Shown piece by piece: positions 1-7,437 of a stretch of DNA of 64,000 nucleotides (the stretch's first letter is position 1; the number at the start of each line of letters is the position of its first letter). A program made the translations under genes and the position numbers. Origin of the DNA: Streptococcus castoreus DSM 17536 (lineage in GTDB: Bacteria; Bacillota; Bacilli; Lactobacillales; Streptococcaceae); contig NZ_AUKZ01000005.1 in the NCBI RefSeq assembly GCF_000425025.1, positions 95,061-159,060 on the forward strand, written 5' to 3'. The notes below the pieces were generated by a model that had not been told where the DNA came from, did no database searches, and saw nothing but the letters and a program-made list of their open reading frames with translations.

Positions 1-2100
1 TGTTACAGCAAAGGCAGAAGCCAAACTATCATCTTTTTTCAAATTAATCCCTTTAACTCCCGCAGATTTTAAGCCTTGAATAGGCACTTCTTGACTGGAA
101 AATCGTAGAGCATAACCATTTTTAGTCACCAATAGAAGATCTTCCATGATAATTGGTGCTAGGCTCACAACACGGTCTTTAGCATCTTTTAAGTTGACAT
201 ACTTGGTTGACTTAGATTTATAAGTACGCCATGGACGCAATTCTTTTCGGTCGAATCGTTTGACAAATCCATTTTGAGTGACAGCAATATAAAGCCCTTG
301 ATCAAAAGAGGTCACAATATCAGCATACAAGATTTCCTCATCAGGAGCAAAATTAGAAATCATTTGTGATAAATGCTCGCCAATATCTTTCCAACGTAAA
401 TCCGCTAATTCATGGATTGGGCGATAAATCACATTTCCCAAAGTTGTAAACAACAAAAGGTGCTCTGTCGTCTTAGCTTGTTTGACAAAAATCAACATAT
501 CATCATCACGTTTTCCAATTTCATCAAGACTTGATGCATTAAATGAACGTGGAGTTGTTCGCTTGATATAACCACTACGAGTGACACTAACAAACGTTTC
601 TTCTTCCGCAACCAAACTAGCTGTGTCAATTTCAATGGCTTGGTTCTCTGCCTGAAGTTCTGACAAACGTGAATTGGCAAACTTCTTTTTCACTTCTCTT
701 AATTCACGTTTCATGACATTATACATAGTTGCTTGATCACCGATAATAGCTGAGAGCATTGTAATTAACTCTTTTAGATCATTTTCTTCATTTTGGAGTG
801 TAATAATATCGGTATTAGTTAGGCGATAAAGTTGCAAGGTTACAATGGCTTCTGCTTGTTCCTCTGAAAAATCATAACTAACTTTCAAGTTTTCCTTGGC
901 ATCAGTCTTATTTTCAGAAACTCTAATCAAGGCAATCACGTCATCTAAGATAGATAAGACACGAATCAAGCCTTCAACGATATGAAGCCGTTTTTCTGCC
1001 TTTGCCTTATCAAATTTAGAACGCTCAATGATAATGTCTTTACGGTGGCTAATATAGCTAGACAGAATTTTCTGAAGTCCTACTTGACGAGGTGTGAAGT
1101 GATCAATAGCAACCATATTGAAATTGTAATTCACTTGAAGATCTGTATATTTCAGTAAGTAATTCAAAATGGTTTGGCTATCCGCATCTTTTTTCAACTC
1201 AATAGCAATACGAAGACCTGTACGATCTGATTCATCACGAACTTCTGCTATTCCAGGAATTTTACTGTTAATGCGAACATCATCAATTTTTTTGACCAAA
1301 ATAGCCTTGTTAACCTCGTAGGGAATTTCAGTGACGATAATTTGTTGCTTGCCACCTTTGAGGTCTTCTATTTCTGTCCTAGAGCGAACCACAACCCGTC
1401 CTTTACCTGTTTCATAAGCTTTTTTAATTTCATCAGTTCCTTGAATAATACCTCCTGTTGGAAAATCAGGTCCGGGTAAAAACTCCATTAACTTGTCTAA
1501 GCTAGCTTTGGGATGATCAATCATGTAAATAACAGCATCAATCACTTCAGATAAGTTATGTGGCGGAATATCTGTGGCATAACCGGCAGAAATCCCTGAG
1601 GAGCCATTGACAAGTAAGTTGGGAAAGGCAGCAGGTAAAACTGTGGGCTCTTTTTCAGTGTCATCAAAGTTCCAAACAAACGGAACCGTATTTTTCTCAA
1701 TATCATGGAGTAAATAACCTGAGATTTCCGATAAACGTGCCTCTGTATAACGCATGGCTGCTGGTGGGTCACCATCCATGGAACCGTTATTTCCATGCAT
1801 CTCAACAAGAATTTCACGATTTTTCCAATCTTGGCTCATCCGAACCATGGCATCATAAATTGAAGAATCTCCATGCGGATGGAAATTCCCCATAATATTA
1901 CCGACTGATTTAGCGGATTTTCGGTAACCCTTCTCAAAAGTATTGCCATCCTTATTCATCGAGTAGAGAATGCGGCGCTGAACAGGTTTCAGCCCATCTC
2001 GAATATCTGGCAGTGCCCGTTCTTGAATAATATATTTGGAGTAGCGACCAAAGCGCTCCCCCATAATGTCCTCAAGAGACATGTTTTGAATGTTTGACAT
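1..2100 (-). CDS. parC: DNA topoisomerase IV subunit A (partial, C-terminus beyond window)
   Basis: ParC is the breakage-reunion subunit of topoisomerase IV, which decatenates daughter chromosomes together with ParE. The reading frame starts at ATG 2100-2098 and runs off the left edge, so about 700 residues are visible and the C-terminal end is missing. Visible signatures are the N-terminal SNIQNMSLEDIMGERFGRY, the quinolone-resistance region HPHGDSSIYDAM with Ser79 and Asp83 both wild type, and the active-site tyrosine in AAMRYTEARL. No Shine-Dalgarno sequence lies within 20 nt of the ATG; an AAAGGA occurs about 120 nt upstream. parE lies upstream on the same strand but is separated by an unrelated gene. 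Family assignment is secure; the unusual leader is an observation only. Confidence 0.97.
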   Translation of the reverse strand, partial: MSNIQNMSLEDIMGERFGRYSKYIIQERALPDIRDGLKPVQRRILYSMNKDGNTFEKGYRKSAKSVGNIMGNFHPHGDSSIYDAMVRMSQDWKNREILVEMHGNNGSMDGDPPAAMRYTEARLSEISGYLLHDIEKNTVPFVWNFDDTEKEPTVLPAAFPNLLVNGSSGISAGYATDIPPHNLSEVIDAVIYMIDHPKASLDKLMEFLPGPDFPTGGIIQGTDEIKKAYETGKGRVVVRSRTEIEDLKGGKQQIIVTEIPYEVNKAILVKKIDDVRINSKIPGIAEVRDESDRTGLRIAIELKKDADSQTILNYLLKYTDLQVNYNFNMVAIDHFTPRQVGLQKILSSYISHRKDIIIERSKFDKAKAEKRLHIVEGLIRVLSILDDVIALIRVSENKTDAKENLKVSYDFSEEQAEAIVTLQLYRLTNTDIITLQNEENDLKELITMLSAIIGDQATMYNVMKRELREVKKKFANSRLSELQAENQAIEIDTASLVAEEETFVSVTRSGYIKRTTPRSFNASSLDEIGKRDDDMLIFVKQAKTTEHLLLFTTLGNVIYRPIHELADLRWKDIGEHLSQMISNFAPDEEILYADIVTSFDQGLYIAVTQNGFVKRFDRKELRPWRTYKSKSTKYVNLKDAKDRVVSLAPIIMEDLLLVTKNGYALRFSSQEVPIQGLKSAGVKGINLKKDDSLASAFAVT

Positions 2101-2392
2101 AAATTCATGAAGCAAAAGACGTTAAGAAAAACAGATGATAATAGGTAATCGGTGAAACAATAATGTGATTGCGAGCCGATTGATCCTCTTCGTTCATTTT
2201 TCAGTCTATGCTCAAATCCTTTCTTAAAGATAAAGTGAGAAAAAACAAGAAATCACTGGAAAAATTAACTTTTTGCACAACGTTTAAGGCAACTTCATTT
2301 CCTTCTCTTAGTTAAAAGGTGACATGCTAGAGTTAACCAATCACCTCTCCATTTTTCTGGGTAAAGAGGATTACATGGTAAAAAGAGAAGAA
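2101..2392. other. parC 5' leader / intergenic region
   Basis: This gap lies between the end of the 268-aa gene and parC. On the minus strand it contains AAGAAAGGA at about 2217-2225 and then a 32-codon ORF starting MNEEDQSARN that stops just before parC, whose own ATG has no Shine-Dalgarno sequence. I see no convincing -35/-10 pair and no strong terminator. Whether the short ORF is translated is unknown. Confidence 0.4.
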
Positions 2393-3199
2393 CTAAATGT
2401 TCTGCAAAAAGCGATAAACTTTTTCATTCCATCGAATTAATCCTTCATTCTTATAAGGCAAGTAAAAACAACGTGTTTTGAGTATTTCAGGGATAATAGA
2501 ATCAAATAAAGGAGCCTGCTCTTTAGGGATAATGCATGCCTTTAAATGTTTCAAGGACAGCTCACCTCTAAGTTTTGCCGGGTGATAACCATCAAAAAGA
2601 TAATGGTCTAAGGATGTTACTTCATCATAATGAAAATGAAAACTGACACCCGGAACAAAAAAATCATCTAATTCCTTATCATTGGGCAAGTGACCTAGCA
2701 ACCTTTCCATGGCTAAACGATAACCAGAACTGGTATTTGACCATCCTAACATCACATAGTCAAAGTAGTCCGCGGGATCTCCTGCAGCATTTCGTGGATC
2801 TTTCATTAATTCTTCAGCTGAGAGATCAAAAGCCTTAACTGCTGACAAGAGTCTTTCTGATATTAAAATGTCTCTAGCGGTATCCACGGTGCATGTATGG
2901 CTTAACCAATCGCAAAATACAGCTTTCCCAGAAACATCATAAGTTGAAGCCACCTTTTTGCAACTTGGTTTAAAAGGTGGAGTAACAGTATGATTTTGCA
3001 AATAATCAGTTATCTCTTTTAATACCATATCATTTTGGGAAATAATTTCTGTTCTCCTGCAATTCATTGTTTCATAGGCACTAAAAGCGGCTATCTTTTC
3101 TAATTCCCAATCTTGTATCTTCGGGTAAGTCTCTAATGCAAAATAATAGGTACCATCCCATTGAATACTGTAGTTTTTTTGACAAATAACTAACCTCAT
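2393..3199 (-). CDS. Hypothetical protein between parE and parC
   Basis: I do not recognise this family. The frame encodes about 268 residues from ATG 3199-3197 (MRLVICQKNYSIQW). An in-frame GTG at 3211 gives four more residues, but the AAGGAG motif sits only 2 nt from that GTG, and about 14 nt from the ATG, so neither start is ideal. The protein is soluble-looking, with no signal peptide or membrane segment, rich in aromatic and acidic residues, with a His-rich stretch FVPGVSFHFHYDE and several cysteines. It lies between parE and parC on the same strand, so it may be co-transcribed with them. Its length, normal composition and lack of overlap suggest a genuine gene. No function is proposed. 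Confidence 0.75.
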   Translation of the reverse strand: MRLVICQKNYSIQWDGTYYFALETYPKIQDWELEKIAAFSAYETMNCRRTEIISQNDMVLKEITDYLQNHTVTPPFKPSCKKVASTYDVSGKAVFCDWLSHTCTVDTARDILISERLLSAVKAFDLSAEELMKDPRNAAGDPADYFDYVMLGWSNTSSGYRLAMERLLGHLPNDKELDDFFVPGVSFHFHYDEVTSLDHYLFDGYHPAKLRGELSLKHLKACIIPKEQAPLFDSIIPEILKTRCFYLPYKNEGLIRWNEKVYRFLQNI

Positions 3200-3359
3200 G
3201 ATGATATTCACTTCTCCTTGAATCCATACCCTCTTTATACAATATGAAAAATGCGGTTAATTGTTACTTCATTTTCAAACCCGTAAACTTTTTGGCTAAG
3301 AATAACGTAGAAGTAATCGTATTTCAAATAACAAGTGTAACAGACATTTGGTTAACGAT

Positions 3360-5309
3360 TTAAAATACTGTGTTTTCTTCCAAGGTAAACTTAACATTAT
3401 CTTCAATCCATTGGCGACGTGGGGCAGCTTTGTCACCCATCAAAACAGAAACACGTCGCTCTGCTCGTGCTAAGTCGTCAATGGTTACACGGATAAGGGT
3501 TCTGGTTTCAGGATCCATGGTGGTTTCCCAAAGTTGGTTTGCATTCATTTCACCAAGTCCTTTGTAACGCTGGAGAATGGCTCCCTTACCAAATTCTTTG
3601 CGCAGATCTTCCAATTCACCGTCCGTCCAAGCGTAAGCTACTTTTTCAGCCTTCCCTTTTCCTTTTGCCATTTTGTACAAGGGAGGAAGGGCGATATAAA
3701 CATGACCGGCTTCTACTAGTGGTCGCATATAGCGGTAAAAGAAAGTTAATAAAAGGGTTTGGATGTGAGCACCATCGGTATCGGCATCGGTCATGATAAT
3801 GATTTTATCATAATTGATGTCATTCAAATTAAAATCAGCACCAACTCCTGCTCCAATGGTATAGACCATGGTATTAATTTCTTCATTTTTCAAAATATCT
3901 GCCATCTTAGCCTTTTCCGTGTTTAACACTTTACCACGTAATGGCAAAATGGCTTGAAATTTACGATCTCGACCTTGTTTGGCAGACCCTCCTGCGGAGT
4001 CTCCCTCGACCAAATAAAGTTCATTTTTCTTGGCATTTTTAGACTGAGCTGGTGTTAACTTCCCTGACAATAAGCCTTTGTCTTTTTTATTTTTCTTGCC
4101 ATTTCGAGACTCATCACGGGCTTTTCGTGCTGCTTCACGTGCATCTCTGGCTTTAATGGCTTTGCGAACCAAATTAGAAGCCAATTCACCATTTTCTAGT
4201 AAAAAGAAAGTTAATTTTTCAGAAACAATACCATCTACAATCGGCCTCGCTAAGGGACTTCCCAATTTATCTTTGGTCTGTCCTTCAAATTGCAAATGTT
4301 GTTCAGGAACCAAGATTGAAAGCACTGCTGATAAGCCCTCACGGTAATCAGAACCTTCCAAATTTTTATCTTTTTCTTTGAGGAGATTGGTTTTGCGAGC
4401 ATAATCGTTCATAGCCTTGGTAATGGCAGATTTCAGACCGGTTTCGTGACTGCCACCATCTTTTGTTCGTACATTATTAACAAAAGATAAAATATTATCT
4501 GAAAAGCCGTCATTATACTGCAAAGCCACCTCGACTTGAAACTCTTGCTCTTGACCTTCCATATAAATTACTGGCGTTAAGGTTTCTTTATCTTCGTTTA
4601 AGTATTCTACAAAATCTTGAACGCCATTTTCATAATGAAATTCTTCCACAATCGAGTCATCTCCACGAAGGTCCATTAAACTCATCTTGACATTTTTTAA
4701 GAGAAAGGCAGATTCTTTTAAGCGCTCGGCGATGGTATTAAATTTAAAATCAATGGTTGAAAAAATCGTCTCATCGGGCATAAAGGTAACAACTGTTCCT
4801 GATTTTGATTTGGGAGCTGTGCCAACTTTTTTAAGGGTTGTCACTGGCTTACCGCCATTTTCAAAACGCTGACGATAGACGGCTCCATCTCTTGTGATTT
4901 CAACCTCCAACCAAGCTGACAGGGCATTAACAACCGAGGACCCTACACCATGTAAACCGCCTGAGGTTTTATACCCCCCTTGACCAAATTTACCACCTGC
5001 GTGAAGAATGGTAAAGATAACCTGAACAGTTGGAATTCCCATTGCATGCTGACCTGTTGGCATGCCACGTCCGCTATCAGCAACACTAACTGAACCATCT
5101 TTGTTGAGGATTACTTTAATATCATCTCCAAAACCTGATAAGGCTTCGTCAACAGCATTGTCAACAATTTCCCAAATCAAATGATGAAGCCCTGTAGCGT
5201 CCGTTGAACCGATATACATTCCTGGACGTTTGCGAACAGCATCTAACCCTTCTAAGACCTGAATAGCATCATCGTTATAGTTATTAATTGTTATTTCTTT
5301 CTTAGTCAA
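3360..5309 (-). CDS. parE: DNA topoisomerase IV subunit B
   Basis: ParE is the ATPase subunit of topoisomerase IV. The 649-aa protein has the GHKL ATPase motifs EIVDNAVDEALSG (about residues 47-59), DSGRGMPTG and GGLHGVGSSVVNALS, followed by the TOPRIM signatures EGDSAGGSAKQGRDR and DADTDGAH and the QRYKGLGEMN motif near the C-terminus. The start is TTG at 5309-5307, preceded by GGAGGT at 5-nt spacing, so an unusual but well-supported start codon. The gene diverges from plsY, and the 132-bp gap carries the plsY promoter. Length is normal for streptococcal ParE, about 645-650 aa, and I see no disruption. Confidence 0.98.
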   Translation of the reverse strand: MTKKEITINNYNDDAIQVLEGLDAVRKRPGMYIGSTDATGLHHLIWEIVDNAVDEALSGFGDDIKVILNKDGSVSVADSGRGMPTGQHAMGIPTVQVIFTILHAGGKFGQGGYKTSGGLHGVGSSVVNALSAWLEVEITRDGAVYRQRFENGGKPVTTLKKVGTAPKSKSGTVVTFMPDETIFSTIDFKFNTIAERLKESAFLLKNVKMSLMDLRGDDSIVEEFHYENGVQDFVEYLNEDKETLTPVIYMEGQEQEFQVEVALQYNDGFSDNILSFVNNVRTKDGGSHETGLKSAITKAMNDYARKTNLLKEKDKNLEGSDYREGLSAVLSILVPEQHLQFEGQTKDKLGSPLARPIVDGIVSEKLTFFLLENGELASNLVRKAIKARDAREAARKARDESRNGKKNKKDKGLLSGKLTPAQSKNAKKNELYLVEGDSAGGSAKQGRDRKFQAILPLRGKVLNTEKAKMADILKNEEINTMVYTIGAGVGADFNLNDINYDKIIIMTDADTDGAHIQTLLLTFFYRYMRPLVEAGHVYIALPPLYKMAKGKGKAEKVAYAWTDGELEDLRKEFGKGAILQRYKGLGEMNANQLWETTMDPETRTLIRVTIDDLARAERRVSVLMGDKAAPRRQWIEDNVKFTLEENTVF

Positions 5310-5425
5310 AATTGACCTCCAGACATTTTCATCTTTTTTATCTTACAAGTTTTTTAACAATTTTGCAAAGTAATTTGCTATTTTTCCGAATTCTTTTCAA
5401 TGTTTAGTTCTTAAATCAAGGAATA

Positions 5426-5434
5426 TGGTATAAT
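5426..5434 (+). promoter_or_regulatory. Extended -10 promoter of plsY, 7 nt from the start codon
   Basis: TGG followed by TATAAT (5429-5434) forms an extended -10 element. Only 7 nt separate it from the ATG at 5442, so transcription would be expected to start at or within a base or two of the start codon. No Shine-Dalgarno sequence fits in that space. No good -35 hexamer is visible, which is usual for extended -10 promoters. Confidence 0.65.
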
Positions 5435-5441
5435 ATTAGGT

Positions 5442-6089
5442 ATGAAATTGATCTGTTTTATTATCATTGCTTATTTACTTGGATCTATTCCAACTGGACT
5501 ATGGATTGGTCAACGATTTTATGCTACTAATTTGCGCAAATATGGGTCAGGCAATACAGGAACCACCAATACCTTTCGTATTTTAGGCATTAAGGCTGGC
5601 ATTGCTACCCTTGCTATTGATATTTTGAAAGGAACTTTGGCGACAAGTTTACCAGTCATCTTCGGTTTGACCAATGTTTCACCAATTATTATTGGTTTCT
5701 TTGCTGTTTTAGGGCATACTTTCCCAATTTTTGCTCACTTTAAAGGTGGCAAAGCGGTAGCAACAAGTGCTGGCGTTTTGTTAGCTTTTGCACCATGGTA
5801 TTTGCTCTTTTTAGCCTCAACCTTTCTATTGCTTCTCTACCTTTTCAGTATGATTTCCTTAGCTAGTGTTGGATCTGCCATTATTGCTATACTAAGTGTC
5901 TTAATTTTTCCGTCCTTTCATATTCTATTACCTCACTATGACTGGTTTTTAGTCCTTATTATCATTTTACTGGCAATTATTATCTTGATAAGGCATAAAG
6001 ATAATCTCAAACGTATCCAGTGCCATTCCGAAAACTTAGTACCTTGGGGTTTAAATTTAACCCAGCAAAGTCCTAAAAATAAGAAGTAA
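5442..6089 (+). CDS. plsY: Glycerol-3-phosphate acyltransferase PlsY
   Basis: PlsY is a membrane acyltransferase that moves the acyl group of acyl-phosphate onto glycerol-3-phosphate, giving lysophosphatidic acid for phospholipid synthesis. The 215-aa protein has about five hydrophobic segments and the family's cytoplasmic motifs: [11 protein letters not shown] (residues 36-46), [18 protein letters not shown] and RHKDNLKRI. The start [19 protein letters not shown] matches the usual PlsY N-terminus, so the ATG at 5442 is very likely right although it lacks a Shine-Dalgarno sequence and follows the -10 box directly. The gene stands alone, divergent from parE, and ends before a bidirectional terminator. 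Confidence 0.96.
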   Translation: MKLICFIIIAYLLGSIPTGLWIGQRFYATNLRKYGSGNTGTTNTFRILGIKAGIATLAIDILKGTLATSLPVIFGLTNVSPIIIGFFAVLGHTFPIFAHFKGGKAVATSAGVLLAFAPWYLLFLASTFLLLLYLFSMISLASVGSAIIAILSVLIFPSFHILLPHYDWFLVLIIILLAIIILIRHKDNLKRIQCHSENLVPWGLNLTQQSPKNKK

Positions 6090-6134
6090 ACGCTAGTTTT
6101 CATAGCTTATAGCGGACAGGGAAAAAACAGCAAT

Positions 6135-6179
6135 AATAAAGCATAGAACTTTAAATGAAGAAAAGTTCTATGCTTTATT
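6135..6179. terminator. Bidirectional terminator between plsY and lplA
   Basis: A perfect 18-bp stem (arms 6135-6152 and 6162-6179, core AAAGCATAGAACTTT) with a 9-nt loop and A/T runs on both flanks. The convergent genes plsY and lplA both end into it, so it can serve both. Confidence 0.9.
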
Positions 6180-6225
6180 TATTTGACAAGTAGTCGTTCA
6201 TAACCTACCAACTTTTCTTGCATCA

Positions 6226-7215
6226 TTAAGCCACAATTGCTTTAGCCACTTCTTCAACCGTCATGCGTGAAAAATATTGAGCGGTATCAATGGTTTGAAG
6301 ACGTTCAAGTACATCAATATAGTCATATTTACAGCCAACAAGTAATTTCTCAATATCTTGCACGTCTTTAATACCAAAAAAATCACCGTAGATTCTGAGA
6401 GTTTTAATGACAGAATTTTCAACATTGGCAAAAGTTGAAATTTTACCAGCAGGGTAGCGTACATTACGCTCAATAGTGTACTCTGGAGCTTGTCCATAAG
6501 TCCAATCCCAGCTACCAAATTGTTCTTCAGCAGATCGCTGAATCTTGACTAATTCATCCTTTGATAATACGTATTCTGTCATGTCTGGATAAGTTTCTTT
6601 CATTTTAGCCAAAATCTTATCTGAAAATACTTCAACTGTAATTTTCTCTGGCAATTCGTTTAAAATATTAGTCACTCGAGCACGAACAGATTTGACACCT
6701 TTTGATTCAATTTTATCCTTACTGACCTTGAGCGCATTGCCCAGAACGGTCATATCAACATCGAATAATAAGCAACCATGATGCATCATTCGACCCTTAT
6801 AATAGGCTTGTGCGTTACCGCATATTTTTTTGCCATCAATTTCAATATCATTTCGACCGGTAAAATTAGCAGTAACTCCCAAATCAGCTAAAGTTGCAAT
6901 AACGGGTTGCGAGAAAGTTTTAAAGTCAAAAGCACCTTCTGTTGTTTTATTTGAAATAATAGTATAATTCAAATTATTCAAATCATGATAAACAGCACCG
7001 CCGCCAGATAAACGGCGGACAACATGAATACCATGCTTATCAATATATTCCTTATTAATCTCTTGAATCGTGTTTTGATGTTTTCCAATAATAATGGCAG
7101 GCTCATTAATCCAAAGGATAAACAATTCATCTTCTTCAACCAGTTCTCTAAAAGCATAAGCTTCTAGAGCAATGTTAAATGCAGGATTATGACTCTTATT
7201 GATGATGTATTTCAT
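6226..7215 (-). CDS. lplA: Lipoate-protein ligase A
   Basis: LplA activates free lipoate with ATP and attaches it to lipoyl-domain lysines. The 329-aa protein has the family core RRLSGGGAVYHDLNNLNYT with the glycine loop, the KKICGNAQAYYKGR lipoate/AMP-binding segment, the HHGCLLFDVD motif, and a C-terminal accessory domain of about 90 residues. The start ATG at 7215 is preceded by GAGGAG. The E2 and E3 subunits encoded at 11.4-14.9 kb both contain lipoyl domains and are probable substrates. The gene diverges from the hyaluronate lyase gene, and the shared 222-bp gap holds the latter's promoter and operator-like sequences. Assignment is strong. Confidence 0.95.
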   Translation of the reverse strand: MKYIINKSHNPAFNIALEAYAFRELVEEDELFILWINEPAIIIGKHQNTIQEINKEYIDKHGIHVVRRLSGGGAVYHDLNNLNYTIISNKTTEGAFDFKTFSQPVIATLADLGVTANFTGRNDIEIDGKKICGNAQAYYKGRMMHHGCLLFDVDMTVLGNALKVSKDKIESKGVKSVRARVTNILNELPEKITVEVFSDKILAKMKETYPDMTEYVLSKDELVKIQRSAEEQFGSWDWTYGQAPEYTIERNVRYPAGKISTFANVENSVIKTLRIYGDFFGIKDVQDIEKLLVGCKYDYIDVLERLQTIDTAQYFSRMTVEEVAKAIVA

Positions 7216-7290
7216 TGATGTCTCCTCTTGAATATTTTATTGCTTTATCATAACAAATTATTAGGTTTATGGCGATTATTTTAACCCTAA

Positions 7291-7311
7291 TTTAGTAAAC
7301 AGTTTACTAAA
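7291..7311. promoter_or_regulatory. Perfect palindrome upstream of hyaluronate lyase
   Basis: Arms TTTAGTAAAC (7291-7300) and GTTTACTAAA (7302-7311) flank a single A. The half-site GTAAAC/GTTTAC reappears in the operator-like sequence at 7381-7394. It lies about 35 bp upstream of the hyaluronate lyase -35 box and about 75 bp from the lplA start, so it could serve either gene. Binding by a regulator is inferred from symmetry alone. Confidence 0.5.
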
Positions 7312-7345
7312 TTATGCAAAATATTCGGAATAATTATTGAAAGGG

Positions 7346-7374
7346 TTTACAAAACCTTTTTAAAATGGTATATT
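7346..7374 (+). promoter_or_regulatory. Sigma-A-type promoter of the hyaluronate lyase gene
   Basis: TTTACA (7346-7351) and TATATT (7369-7374) are separated by exactly 17 bp, giving an expected start of transcription near 7381 and a 5' leader of about 57 nt ending in AAAGGAGG. Confidence 0.75.
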
Positions 7375-7380
7375 GAAAAA

Positions 7381-7394
7381 GCAAACCGGTTTAC
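7381..7394. promoter_or_regulatory. LacI-family-like operator at the hyaluronate lyase +1 site
   Basis: GCAAACCGGTTTAC is a near-perfect dyad with a central CG, typical of LacI-family operators, and covers the predicted transcription start. In other streptococci the LacI-family regulator RegR controls hyaluronate utilisation genes. A RegR-type repressor here is inference, since no such regulator gene is in the window. Confidence 0.5.
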
Positions 7395-7437
7395 TTTTTT
7401 GTTTTTAAATTCCTATTCCCATAATAAAGGAGGTTTT

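Noticed and set aside
1855..1890. Fluoroquinolone-resistance substitutions in parC
   Set aside because: Ser79 and Asp83 are both the susceptible-type residues.
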